Shown piece after piece: positions 18,520 through 27,562 of a DNA stretch of 64,000 nucleotides; within the stretch, counting starts at the first letter, position 1; every line of letters starts with the position of its first letter. The stretch is from Bacteroidales bacterium (GTDB lineage Bacteria > Bacteroidota > Bacteroidia > Bacteroidales > UBA932). Location: positions 1 through 64,000 of the forward strand of contig JAFRSW010000021.1 in assembly GCA_017427385.1 (NCBI GenBank). The letters run 5' to 3'. The notes beneath the pieces were generated by a model that made no database searches, had not been told where the DNA came from, and saw nothing but the letters and a program-made list of their open reading frames with translations. The position numbers were made by a program, and so were the translations under genes.

Positions 18520-20061
18520 ATGAAAAAAGTATTATTCGCAATATCAGTAGTTGCCCTGGCTCTCGTTTCGTGCGCAAAGTTCGAACCCGAGACCCCGGTG
18601 ACCTTCGATAGGGCTTCTGCCCCTTCGCTGACGGTCAATGTGACCGGCGATAACTCGGTTGCTTTCGAGATTCTCCCTGGAAAGAACACCGGTTACTATG
18701 CATACGCTTTCTTGAAGGGTGAGGTCGATCCCGCAACGGTTGATGCCGCCACCCTCCTTGCAGGTAAGGTTTCCGGCTCCATGGATAAGGAAGTCGCCAA
18801 TGCTGCAAAGAAGGATACCCTCAAGAATGAGGTCAAGAAGCTCACGCCCAACACCAAATATACCGTTGTGGCCGTGGCTGCTTGCAGCACTACCCAGACC
18901 CTCAGTAAGGTTGTCGGCCAGACTGTTACCACTTCCGATAACACAATCCCCGCCGTTGATGCCAGCAAGGCGACGGTGGCAGTCGAAGACAGTGTAATGG
19001 TATTCACCGTTCCCTTCGACGATCCTATCACCCTTACAGAAAATGCTGCATTCGTGATTCAGCTTTATGCTATCAACTATGCGAATGCGGCTGGCACCCT
19101 GCAGCCTATCGGCGCAGCCCCCGTGCCTGTAAAGAATGTGAGCGTCGGAAAGGATGGCGCCAGCCTCGTGGTCAATATCCCCAAGGAGGTCTATGTTCCC
19201 GGCGAATTCGTCGCCCTGAACATCGGCCCCGGTTCCGTGAAAAACGATGTTGATTCACTCAACGCCGCATTCACAGCCAACACACTTACAACCAAGAGCC
19301 GGAGCGGTCTTGTCGGACAGTACAAGAATGTGAATTTCGATCTCGAAAGTCCCATTGCAGAAGACTCTATTGTGAAGTTCCAGAACCCTGCAACCTTGGC
19401 AATTGAGCTTGCTGCCGATTTGAAGGGCACTCCCAACGTGCTATTCTATGGCGAAGAGGACATTGTCGTTACCGCTATAAGTGCCGCCTCTGGACGTAAA
19501 GTTGAATATACGCTCAATAACTGGGATTACGACGCAACAAGGACAAAACTCGTTCTTGGTCTTGATGAAGCTCCGGAGTTTGGCTATTATTCGAACTTCG
19601 CCATCGCTGAAGGTGTTCTCGAAGATTTGTATGGCAATGTCAACAATGCTCTCGATATCGAAGACCAGGTGTTCTGCTCCTATGGTTATACTTTGGCCGA
19701 TATTACTGGTGATTACAATGTCACCTCGGTTGATGGATTCACAGGATCCGATGTTGTGACGACTTTAACCATTGCAGCATCCGACAACGCCAAGAAAGGC
19801 AACATGATGTTTACAAGCTTTATGGGTCTTCCCATAACGATCTATGGATCTTTTGATCCTGACCTTGGTATAATTCATCTCGAGAAACAGCCGTTCACGC
19901 TTGGTGCGAATACTTATAACTTTGAGTTCTATAAGGATCCTTCTGCAGACATTTCTGTCCCTGCAGCTGGTACTTTGGTAAACAATAGCACAATGTTCAC
20001 CATTGATGATGGCTCATCGTACTTAGCCGCTTACTATTCTTTGAATGCAACCCGCATTTAG
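18520..20061 (+). CDS. Surface lipoprotein, last gene of the SusCD locus
   Basis: 513 residues, lipobox ALVSC with Cys18. Residues about 30-145 resemble a fibronectin type III-like repeat (SLTVNVTGDNSVAFEILPGKNTGYYAYAFLKGEVD...KKLTPNTKYTVVAVAACS). The remainder is beta-rich. The C-terminal section (YTLADITGDYNVTSVDGFTGSDVVTTLTIA...) contains a pattern reminiscent of the DUF-type lipocalin-like ends of other SusCD-associated lipoproteins. No catalytic motif is visible. Operon position suggests a substrate-binding partner of the SusC/SusD pair. A terminator follows 16 bp after the stop. Confidence 0.72.
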   Translation: MKKVLFAISVVALALVSCAKFEPETPVTFDRASAPSLTVNVTGDNSVAFEILPGKNTGYYAYAFLKGEVDPATVDAATLLAGKVSGSMDKEVANAAKKDTLKNEVKKLTPNTKYTVVAVAACSTTQTLSKVVGQTVTTSDNTIPAVDASKATVAVEDSVMVFTVPFDDPITLTENAAFVIQLYAINYANAAGTLQPIGAAPVPVKNVSVGKDGASLVVNIPKEVYVPGEFVALNIGPGSVKNDVDSLNAAFTANTLTTKSRSGLVGQYKNVNFDLESPIAEDSIVKFQNPATLAIELAADLKGTPNVLFYGEEDIVVTAISAASGRKVEYTLNNWDYDATRTKLVLGLDEAPEFGYYSNFAIAEGVLEDLYGNVNNALDIEDQVFCSYGYTLADITGDYNVTSVDGFTGSDVVTTLTIAASDNAKKGNMMFTSFMGLPITIYGSFDPDLGIIHLEKQPFTLGANTYNFEFYKDPSADISVPAAGTLVNNSTMFTIDDGSSYLAAYYSLNATRI

Positions 20062-20075
20062 TATCGGTATTCTTT

Positions 20076-20112
20076 AAAAAAGGCACTCGCACTTTGTGTG
20101 AGTGCTTTTTTT
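20076..20112 (+). terminator. Terminator of the SusCD operon
   Basis: GCACTCGCAC pairs with GTGTGAGTGC around a short loop, followed by a run of T. The -33 element of the next promoter (TTTG, 20093-20096) lies in the loop and right arm. Confidence 0.88.
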
Positions 20113-20122
20113 ATTATATTTG
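20093..20122 (+). promoter_or_regulatory. Promoter of the gene at 20128, overlapping a terminator
   Basis: TTTG at 20093-20096, then 18 bp, then TATATTTG at 20115-20122, a full match to TTTG-N-TAnnTTTG. The predicted transcription start falls at or next to the ATG at 20128, so the mRNA should be leaderless. Confidence 0.75.
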
Positions 20123-20127
20123 CGATT

Positions 20128-20793
20128 ATGAAAAGATTGATCATACTTGCAGGTCTGCTGGCCGGAATGGCCGCAGCCGCACAGACACCCAGTTCAACCT
20201 GGCCATATCTATACGACAATTTCACTCCCGGTGTCATCTACATGGATGGCGGCGCCAAGAGCGAAGTGCTCATGAACGTGCAGGTGCGTCACGACAAGCT
20301 GCACTTCATCGATAAAGATATTATCAGGGAAGCAAACCTCTCGAACGTCATTGCCGTAACGATAGGTAAAGACAAATATATTCCTTTTAACGGCGAACTC
20401 CGCAAGATCGTTGCCCAGAACGACAACGGCGTTGTGGCGGTCTCGCTGCTCGGAGACTTCGCAGCCCTCCAGGAAACGGGCGGCGGCTACGGGGCATCTT
20501 CCGAATCCGCATCCACCCGCAAGCTCTCTTCCGTGGAAGTTGACGGACAGGTGAACCAGAACCATATGCTCATCCTTCAGGAAAAGGAGAACGGAGCGGA
20601 CTTGAACATCATCACTACCTATTATATTATTAAAGGGGGCAGCTGCATCAAGGCTACCCGCAAAGATATTGAAGCCTCCCTCTCAGATGCCGCCAAGGCG
20701 AACTGGAAGACCTGGCTCAAGACCAACAAAATCAAGTGGAAGGATCCCGAGAGTCTGCTGAAGGTCGTTGATTTCCTCAGCGACAATAAGTAA
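20128..20793 (+). CDS. Secreted protein of unknown function
   Basis: 221 residues from the ATG at 20128 (MKRLIILAGLLAGMAAAAQ), which gives a clean signal peptidase I signal; an in-frame upstream codon would put the start inside the promoter and terminator. The mature part has a beta-rich N-terminal region (SSTWPYLYDNFTPGVIYMDGGAKSEVLMNVQVRHDKLHFID) and a C-terminal region rich in Lys and Ala (KATRKDIEASLSDAAKANWKTWLKTNKIKWKDPESLLKVVDFLS). I do not recognise the family. It precedes the S8 peptidase by 9 bp and is probably cotranscribed with it. Confidence 0.75.
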   Translation: MKRLIILAGLLAGMAAAAQTPSSTWPYLYDNFTPGVIYMDGGAKSEVLMNVQVRHDKLHFIDKDIIREANLSNVIAVTIGKDKYIPFNGELRKIVAQNDNGVVAVSLLGDFAALQETGGGYGASSESASTRKLSSVEVDGQVNQNHMLILQEKENGADLNIITTYYIIKGGSCIKATRKDIEASLSDAAKANWKTWLKTNKIKWKDPESLLKVVDFLSDNK

Positions 20794-20802
20794 AACAGAG
20801 AA

Positions 20803-23448
20803 ATGAAAAAACAAATACTATTTTTTATCCTGGCGACTGCGCTCGTGACGGGCGGATGCCAGGCAGTCAATGAGAGAGCCCTCGCGGAACAGCCGCAGAA
20901 GGGTGGGGCAAAGGTGCTGAACGACTTCGTGCCGGAAGGCGACCTGTTGCCGTATGTAAGCATAAAAGTCAGTGAAGAACTTGCAGCTGAGTTTGAGGCC
21001 GCGATGGATGAGGATGGCTACGTGCAAGTCGCCAAGGTCAAGAGTCTTCCGGGTGACGGAATAGTGCGTATGCGCCGCCTGTTCCAGAACGGTGGCAAGT
21101 TCGAGCCCCGCATGCGTGCCAGGGGCCTGCACCTGTGGTACAAGGTGGATTACGACCAGACCCGCAGCGTGACCAAGGCGGGCGCAGCCCTCGATTTCCC
21201 CGGAGTGGAAATCATCGAATACAATCCCCGTATAGAGATCGTCGGCAATCCCAAACTGGTCTCTTATGTCGAGCCCAGGGATGTAGCAACCCTCACGGCC
21301 ACCATGCCATTCGACGACCCAATGCTGGATGAACAGTGGCACTATTACAATAACGGCTCCGCGTCTTCATCTGTCAGTGGATGCGACGTGAATGTTGTTC
21401 CCGTGTGGAAGAACTACAAGACCGGCAGCCCGGATATTATAGTAGGAGTCGTGGACACAGGTATAGATTTCGAACATGAGGATCTGGCCGCGAACATGTG
21501 GGAAAACCCGGAAAAGAAGGGCAACAACCGCTTTGGGTATAATTTTGCAAAGAATGCTTTTACTGTAAACCCCGGTGATCACGGAACCCATGTTGCCGGC
21601 ACTATCGCTGCGGTCAACAATAACGGAACGGGAGTATGTGGAATTGCCGGAGGTGATGCAAAGAAAAAAGTGAAAGGTGTCAAACTGATGTCCTGCCAGA
21701 TTTTTGACGGAGAAGAACAGGGCTCAGGCGCCGAAGCTATTATATGGAGCTGCAATCATGGTGCAATCATCTCCCAGAATAGCTGGGGTTTGACTAAGCC
21801 GGCCACAACTTCACAAGCTCTCAAGAATGCGGTAGACTATTTTACCGACTATGCCGGCTTCGACGAGAATGGCAACCAGGTAGGGCCCATGGCCGGAGGC
21901 ATAGTGATCTTTGCTGCCGGTAACGACAATTCGATTACCCCTTACGGAACGGATTACGAGCGGATGTACATCGTAAGCGCGGTAGGTGCAGACTACAGAC
22001 GAGCCTACTATTCCAACTACGGTCCGTGGGTGCACATTGCAGCCCCCGGCGGTGATGCCAAAAAAGGAAATCAGGTTTTGAGCACATACCCCGGCAATAA
22101 ATATGGACTTGCCCAGGGTACCTCGATGGCCTGCCCTCATGTGAGCGGTGTCGCTGCGCTGATACTGGCCAACCGCATGGCAAAGGGATTCAAGAATTCG
22201 GACCTCCGCAACTTGATGAACAAGTCCGCTGTGAACATCAGTTCATTCAATAAAGGCATAGAGATGGGTATAGGCCTGATCAATGCCTACGGCGCGATTG
22301 CAGGTTCGGGAGGAAAGGCTCCGGACAAACCGGCTGCTCCGACTCTCTCCGCACGGTCGAACAACGTGATATGCACGATAACCATACCCAAGGATGATGA
22401 CGACGTCACGCCCAGTGCAATCTATGTGTACTATAGCACTTCCGATTTCACCAAGACGGACAATGCCGAATTCGCAATGTTCTATGTTGGGGACGATGCC
22501 ACCGTGGGGTCCACCCTGCAGGGGACTATCACAGGCCTGGAGTTCAATACCAAATACTACATGGCCGCCCAGGCGGCAGACCTTGCCGGCAACCGTTCGG
22601 GACTTACAGCCCGTGTGCAGGTCACTACCGGCGGCAACAATGCCCCTGAAGTCAACAAGCTCGGCGCTACATCCGTCACCATCAAACCTCACGAGAAGGC
22701 TTCGATGGACTTCAGCATCAACGAACCGGACGGGCACTTCTACACGATAGAGCTCAAGAAGGGTTCCACCGGTACGGTGCTCGACACCCTTACCAGGAAT
22801 CTCCCGAAGATTGTGCTGACCGGCGCAGACACCCCTTCAGGGAGTTTCAAGGACACACTCGTAGTAACCGATTACTATGGCCTCAGCGTGCAGCAGATAG
22901 TGGACTACACCGTTCTCGAGAACCATAAGCCCTATGTCGGGAAGAAGCTGGAAGACGCGGCCTTCTCGTCGAAGACGGAAGCCGCGACCGTGCTGGATGC
23001 CAAGGATTATTTCAAGGATGACGACGGTGAGGATCTCACCTACGCCATCACCCTCAGCAACACCATGGTGTGCAATTTCTCATACTCTTCGGGCAAGTTC
23101 TATCTGACGCCGATGAACTTCGGCAACGCCGACATCACCGTCGAAGGTACGGACGTGCGTGGCGAGAAGGTTTCGCAGAGCTTCCGTGTGCTGGTGCGCG
23201 ATGGCAGTCGCAACGTGGACATCTACCCCAATCCTGTGAGCGATGTTCTGAACATCCGCACGGGTGAAGATGGCATGTGGCATGTGCGCATCATCTCCCA
23301 GACCGGCGCCGTATTCTATGATGCGACGCTGGAGATAGGGCCCTTCGATCCCGTAAGTGTAGATATGACTAAGGCCTATCCGGGCGTGTATACCGTCATC
23401 CTCACCAAGGACGGCAAGGAAGAGAAGTTCAATTTTGTAAAGATCTGA
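20803..23448 (+). CDS. S8 (subtilisin-like) serine peptidase lipoprotein with T9SS-type C-terminal domain
   Basis: 881 residues. N-terminal LVTGGC is a lipobox (Cys19). The catalytic triad is visible: Asp218 in VVDTGID, His260 in DHGTHVAGT, Ser441 in GTSMACPHVSG. Residues about 510-610 look like fibronectin III (PAAPTLSARSNNVICTITIPKDDDD...ITGLEFNTKYYMAAQAADLAGN). The last 80 residues (VDIYPNPVSDVLNIRTGEDG...AYPGVYTVILTKDGK) match a type IX secretion sorting domain. The pairing of a lipobox with a T9SS signal is odd. The next gene encodes a PorV/PorQ-like barrel. Role: extracellular proteolysis, cell-attached. Confidence 0.93.
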   Translation: MKKQILFFILATALVTGGCQAVNERALAEQPQKGGAKVLNDFVPEGDLLPYVSIKVSEELAAEFEAAMDEDGYVQVAKVKSLPGDGIVRMRRLFQNGGKFEPRMRARGLHLWYKVDYDQTRSVTKAGAALDFPGVEIIEYNPRIEIVGNPKLVSYVEPRDVATLTATMPFDDPMLDEQWHYYNNGSASSSVSGCDVNVVPVWKNYKTGSPDIIVGVVDTGIDFEHEDLAANMWENPEKKGNNRFGYNFAKNAFTVNPGDHGTHVAGTIAAVNNNGTGVCGIAGGDAKKKVKGVKLMSCQIFDGEEQGSGAEAIIWSCNHGAIISQNSWGLTKPATTSQALKNAVDYFTDYAGFDENGNQVGPMAGGIVIFAAGNDNSITPYGTDYERMYIVSAVGADYRRAYYSNYGPWVHIAAPGGDAKKGNQVLSTYPGNKYGLAQGTSMACPHVSGVAALILANRMAKGFKNSDLRNLMNKSAVNISSFNKGIEMGIGLINAYGAIAGSGGKAPDKPAAPTLSARSNNVICTITIPKDDDDVTPSAIYVYYSTSDFTKTDNAEFAMFYVGDDATVGSTLQGTITGLEFNTKYYMAAQAADLAGNRSGLTARVQVTTGGNNAPEVNKLGATSVTIKPHEKASMDFSINEPDGHFYTIELKKGSTGTVLDTLTRNLPKIVLTGADTPSGSFKDTLVVTDYYGLSVQQIVDYTVLENHKPYVGKKLEDAAFSSKTEAATVLDAKDYFKDDDGEDLTYAITLSNTMVCNFSYSSGKFYLTPMNFGNADITVEGTDVRGEKVSQSFRVLVRDGSRNVDIYPNPVSDVLNIRTGEDGMWHVRIISQTGAVFYDATLEIGPFDPVSVDMTKAYPGVYTVILTKDGKEEKFNFVKI

Positions 23449-23452
23449 TGCC

Positions 23453-24352
23453 ATGAAGAAGATATTGTCCATAATGATACTCGCCGCCGCTTTTTCGGCG
23501 GCATCGGCACAGACTCTGCCTTCGTTGCTCGTTAACGCGGACCCTGCAGCAATGGGAGCCGCAGGCATATCGGCACTGGGTTCGGATGCCCATGCCCTTC
23601 AGGGCTATGCCGCATCTTCCGCCCTTATGGAAGGGATGGTGGCGGCCGGAGTCAGTTATGCATCCTGGCAGCCAAAGGCGGCCTCCGACAAGGTGCTGGA
23701 TGCCTCCGCGTCCGTGCTGCTGATGGAAAAGTTCTCCGTCGCTCTGGAGTATAAGGGTTTCACTCAGCCAGAATACGAAGTTACCGGCGCCACCGGTGCC
23801 GTCAGTCAGGTCACTCCGACCTTCACCCCGAAGGAATCCTCCATCGCGCTGGGCCTTGGATACCGCATCATGCCCGGGCTTGCCGCGGCCGTTACCGTGC
23901 GCAGCACTTCATCCGTGCTCGCCAAGGACGCGAAAGCCTCGGCGTTTGGCATAGACGTGAGCGCTGCCTATTCGAAGGATAAACTCCAGGCCGGGCTTGC
24001 GGTCTGCAACCTTGGCGGAAAGGTGAACTATGGCGGTGGAGATTATTCCCAGCCATCGCTCTTCAAAGCCGGTGCGGCCTACGAGGCCGTCAAAGGCCTG
24101 AAGGCCGGTGCGGAGGTTTCTTATCTCTTTGCCGGAGCCTTTGGAGCCTCCCTTGGAGCAGAGTATTGCATAGCCGGAATGGCTTTCGCACGCGCCGGAT
24201 ACCATCTTGGAAGCAAGGATCTCGGTATTCCTTCCTTTGCTTCCGTCGGGCTTGGCGCCGAGTTCGCCGGAGCTGCGCTGAATTTTGCTTATCTGCTTGC
24301 ATCGGATACAGTGGGAGGAAGCCTGCTGGTCGGCTTGAGCTATGCTTTCTGA
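23453..24352 (+). CDS. PorV/PorQ-like outer membrane beta-barrel protein
   Basis: 299 residues with a signal peptide (KKILSIMILAAAFSAASAQ). The mature start LPSLLVNADPAAMGAAGISALGSDAHALQGYAASSAL is the pattern of PorV/PorQ-type proteins, and the rest alternates hydrophobic and polar residues as in a FadL-like barrel, ending in GLSYAF. PorV shuttles T9SS cargo to the surface and PorQ takes part in the attachment complex. Adjacency to a CTD-bearing peptidase fits. Which of the two paralogues it is cannot be decided. Confidence 0.82.
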   Translation: MKKILSIMILAAAFSAASAQTLPSLLVNADPAAMGAAGISALGSDAHALQGYAASSALMEGMVAAGVSYASWQPKAASDKVLDASASVLLMEKFSVALEYKGFTQPEYEVTGATGAVSQVTPTFTPKESSIALGLGYRIMPGLAAAVTVRSTSSVLAKDAKASAFGIDVSAAYSKDKLQAGLAVCNLGGKVNYGGGDYSQPSLFKAGAAYEAVKGLKAGAEVSYLFAGAFGASLGAEYCIAGMAFARAGYHLGSKDLGIPSFASVGLGAEFAGAALNFAYLLASDTVGGSLLVGLSYAF

Positions 24353-24356
24353 TGTG

Positions 24357-25028
24357 ATGAAAAAACTGTTTTATCCGGTTTTGCTGGCGCTCCTGCTGGT
24401 ATCCTGTGTGCAGCAGAAAGAAGTCATCAAGGAACCATCCGTCCTGAAAATAGTGCCTGAGGCTTCTAAGGGAGAATCCTGGCGCGCACATGATATAAAG
24501 ATCATGGTCGTATGCGACCTGGATGCCGACGTTGAATTGGTAGACACTCCTTGGGCGTTGGTCACCGGATCGGAAGTAACCGGCAGCGGCCAGACTACCG
24601 TTACCATAAGGGTGGAGGCCAACGATGGCGAACAGGCTCGCAAGGGCATGGTCGTCGCCACGTGCGGAAAGAGTTCCACTGTTGCAACTTTCACCCAGAA
24701 TGCCCTCGGTTCTAAGTTGGGTATATGGAATTACGACGGAAAGGGAGGAGACATCCCCTTCGAGCCGCTCAAGTTCCAGACTTCTGTGCGCCGCTACTCC
24801 GACGGCACGGTGGCAAGCCGTCTGCTGGACCCTGTGGGACAGAAGTTCCTGGCGGTAAAAGGACTCCCGGCCAAACCCACACCCGGCACAAAGACCACCC
24901 TTACCCTTATCCAGAACTGGATGGATGCCGTGTCCGTTGAGAGCGAAAGGGAAATAGAGATAGTCAAAACCGGCGACGGCAAGATTTGGCTGTCGGACGG
25001 CGATGCGGTGTATGTGCTTAAATTCTAG
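24357..25028 (+). CDS. BACON-domain lipoprotein
   Basis: 223 residues from the ATG at 24357, chosen because MKKLFYPVLLALLLVSC gives a clean lipobox with Cys17; an upstream in-frame ATG inside the previous gene would add five residues. Residues about 35-115 match a BACON domain (VELVDTPWALVTGSEVTGSGQTTVTIRVEANDGEQARKGMVVATCGKSSTVATFTQNA). The rest is unassigned. It lies between the PorV-like barrel and the M6 peptidase, 4 bp and 6 bp away, so it belongs to the same operon and may tether or present the peptidases. Confidence 0.78.
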   Translation: MKKLFYPVLLALLLVSCVQQKEVIKEPSVLKIVPEASKGESWRAHDIKIMVVCDLDADVELVDTPWALVTGSEVTGSGQTTVTIRVEANDGEQARKGMVVATCGKSSTVATFTQNALGSKLGIWNYDGKGGDIPFEPLKFQTSVRRYSDGTVASRLLDPVGQKFLAVKGLPAKPTPGTKTTLTLIQNWMDAVSVESEREIEIVKTGDGKIWLSDGDAVYVLKF

Positions 25029-25034
25029 GGCTTT

Positions 25035-27509
25035 ATGAAAAAGATCATACTTACCATACTGGCCCTGTTTGCCTCGGTCGTCATAGCCAGGGCCGTCCCC
25101 GCCACGCCATCTCCCTTCCAGCACCGTCAGCCGGATGGCTCCGTGGTCACCATCTATATACACGGAGACGAGTTCTACCACTATCTCACCTGCAACGGGC
25201 AGGTTGTGGTCATTGGCAAGGACGGGTTCATACATCCCGCATCCAAGCCTGTGCTGGACAAGAATCTGATCCGGCAGAAGCGTGCCCGCATGGCAGCTCC
25301 GGGCCGCAAGGCGACGGCCGGACGCAGGGAAGAAGACCGCCTGAGCCTTGGAGACAAGCATTTCCTGGTGCTCCTGATAGAGTTCGACGATCTCAAGTTT
25401 ACGCTGCCTGATGCTAATAATGCCTTCACCCGCATGCTGAATGCGGAGGGGTATTCCGAAAACGGAGGCACGGGCTCCGCTGCAGATTACTACCGGGATA
25501 ATTCCAACGGCAGGTTCAAGCCGATTTTCGACGTTTTCGGCCCTGTGAAGGTTTCGAAGGGCTATGCATACTACGGAGAGAACGATGAGAAGGGTTATGA
25601 CAAGCATCCGGACGAGCTCCTGCTGGAAGCTTGCGCCCTGCTTGACGACCAGGTGGATTTCTCGGTTTACGATCACAACAACGACAAGTTCATAGACAAT
25701 ATCTTCTTCTATTATGCCGGGCACAACGAGGCGGAAGGAGCCGATGCAGACCACATCTGGCCCCATGCATCGGGAGCTTATGACAAAAACCTGGTTTTGG
25801 ATGGCACTCACACAATGAGCTACGCCTGCACTTCCGAATACAGTGGCCGCAATGGCAATAGCATGGCGGGCATAGGCACTTTCTGCCATGAATTCGCCCA
25901 TGTGCTCGGTCTGCCGGACCTCTACGACACCGATTACGAAGACCACGGCACATCCGTCAATATGTATGATTTCTCCATTATGTCCGGGGGAAGCTATAAC
26001 AACAATGGCTGCACTCCACCTTATATGTGCGCGTTGGAACGCTGGATGCTGGGCTGGATGGATACAATCAACACGACATCAACCCCCGGCGATTATGTTC
26101 TGAAACCCGTTCAGGAAGACGATTGCCTGTCCACACCGACGTCGGTAGATGGCGAGTTCTTCATGTATGAAGTGCGTAACGGGCAAGGTTGGGACTCATA
26201 CATCCTCACCAGAACGACTTCCCCTGCGCCGCACGGAATGCTCATCTACCATGTGGATATGTCCGATAATCCGGTTGCGGGCACTACGGCTAAAAATCTT
26301 TGGGACAAGAACGAACTCAACTGCTACTCAGATCATCCATGCTGCTATATTGAAAAGCCAAAGAACTCTTATAGCGATTATAACGATATGCTCTGGCCTG
26401 GCACATCGGGCTACACCGGTTTTGAAGGCACGGAGTGGGCAGGAAGAAAAAGCGGATTCGTTTTGTCTGACATTGCATGGAACGGAGATCAAATGGGATT
26501 CAAGATAGAGATCCCTACTGAAAGGGTGCTGCATGGCAAGGTCAGCGATTCTTCCGGACGGCCTATTTCCGGCGTATGGGTGACTGCTGATACACAGACG
26601 GTGAATACCGATGCAGACGGAGTATTCTCCTTTACATTCCCTGTGGATGTGAAGGAAGGTATCGAAGTCAGTTTCACGAAAGAGATGTATCGTCCCGTCA
26701 AGAGGCAGCTCCGTGTCCTTACGGCAGAAACCGTGATGGATGTGACTATGCTGAGCATTTTCGAGAGCGAGCCGGTAACGCTCTCCAAGCATGGCCCGCC
26801 CTCTAACCTGGGATTGGGCCTCCAGGGCGATAATACCTCGTGGTCGGCAACGATAGGCGTACGTTACACTTCAGACGAGCTGGAGGATTACATAGGAAGC
26901 ACATTCCAGAAGATCAATTTCCAGATTCATGGGAACAGTGTGGTGAAGATGGATGTGTTCGTCGATTTCGGAAGCAATCGCGTCTACACCAAAACCTTGG
27001 GATCACTCAAAGGCGATGTGATCAACACAGTGGATATTTCCGATGCCAACCTGGTTATCCCCGAAGGGGAGGATGTTATTTTCGGCGTCTCCGTGAAGGA
27101 CATTGACCTTCAATACTGGATGAGCATCGACAATCTCGATTATATTCCCGGTGGCGGGGTGATATGGACGTCCTACACGGAAACGGGCCATACTTCCTGG
27201 GTGGATGCCGGATACAACTTCTTGATAGACTGTGAGATAATGCCTGGTGGATCGGTTTATGAGGCTATGGCTCTCTATACCCTCGCCAATCCCAAGAAGG
27301 GAGACGCATACCCGGTCGGTACGGTTCTGACACTGGCGCTGAACGGCGCAGGTGAACCTGCGCAAAGCGTGGAGTGGTACTACGATGGCGCCAAGGTTTC
27401 AGACAGTACGATAACCCTGTCGGCGGCCGGTTCCCACACTTTGAAGGCAGTGCTCAAATATTCGGACGGCAGCACGGAAGAAATTGAGCAAGCCATTCAG
27501 GTCCAGTAA
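25035..27509 (+). CDS. M6-family secreted metalloprotease
   Basis: 824 residues. Signal peptide 1-20 (KKIILTILALFASVVIARA). N-terminal propeptide-like region typical of M6 proteins (VPATPSPFQHRQPDGSVVTIYIHGDEFYHYLTCNGQVV). The zinc site HEFAH is at residues 285-289 with the Met-turn-like SIMSGGSY further on. Residues about 495-570 resemble a carboxypeptidase-regulatory beta-sandwich (VLHGKVSDSSGRPISGVWVTADTQTVNTDADGVFSFTF), and the last 80 look Ig-like. No T9SS sorting domain is evident, unlike the S8 peptidase. Likely degrades extracellular protein. A terminator-like hairpin follows. Confidence 0.92.
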   Translation: MKKIILTILALFASVVIARAVPATPSPFQHRQPDGSVVTIYIHGDEFYHYLTCNGQVVVIGKDGFIHPASKPVLDKNLIRQKRARMAAPGRKATAGRREEDRLSLGDKHFLVLLIEFDDLKFTLPDANNAFTRMLNAEGYSENGGTGSAADYYRDNSNGRFKPIFDVFGPVKVSKGYAYYGENDEKGYDKHPDELLLEACALLDDQVDFSVYDHNNDKFIDNIFFYYAGHNEAEGADADHIWPHASGAYDKNLVLDGTHTMSYACTSEYSGRNGNSMAGIGTFCHEFAHVLGLPDLYDTDYEDHGTSVNMYDFSIMSGGSYNNNGCTPPYMCALERWMLGWMDTINTTSTPGDYVLKPVQEDDCLSTPTSVDGEFFMYEVRNGQGWDSYILTRTTSPAPHGMLIYHVDMSDNPVAGTTAKNLWDKNELNCYSDHPCCYIEKPKNSYSDYNDMLWPGTSGYTGFEGTEWAGRKSGFVLSDIAWNGDQMGFKIEIPTERVLHGKVSDSSGRPISGVWVTADTQTVNTDADGVFSFTFPVDVKEGIEVSFTKEMYRPVKRQLRVLTAETVMDVTMLSIFESEPVTLSKHGPPSNLGLGLQGDNTSWSATIGVRYTSDELEDYIGSTFQKINFQIHGNSVVKMDVFVDFGSNRVYTKTLGSLKGDVINTVDISDANLVIPEGEDVIFGVSVKDIDLQYWMSIDNLDYIPGGGVIWTSYTETGHTSWVDAGYNFLIDCEIMPGGSVYEAMALYTLANPKKGDAYPVGTVLTLALNGAGEPAQSVEWYYDGAKVSDSTITLSAAGSHTLKAVLKYSDGSTEEIEQAIQVQ

Positions 27510-27514
27510 TCGAA

Positions 27515-27559
27515 AAAAAGCAGTATCTTTGTAGGATTTTACTTTAGATACTGCTTTTT
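27515..27559 (+). terminator. Terminator-like hairpin carrying the alaS -7 box
   Basis: AAAAAGCAGTATCT (27515-27528) pairs with AGATACTGCTTTTT (27546-27559) around a 17-base loop. The left arm ends in TATCTTTG (27524-27531), a good -7 box for alaS. It may end the M6 operon transcript while starting the next. Confidence 0.65.
27524..27531 (+). promoter_or_regulatory. Predicted -7 box of alaS
   Basis: TATCTTTG matches TAnnTTTG. No clear -33 TTTG is seen. Predicted leader about 25 nt, starting inside the hairpin loop. Confidence 0.5.
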
Positions 27560-27562
27560 ATT

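Noticed and set aside
24090..25946. 618-codon minus-strand frame opposite the BACON lipoprotein and M6 gene
   Set aside because: Crosses three well-supported plus-strand genes with signal peptides and motifs; no domain in the minus frame.
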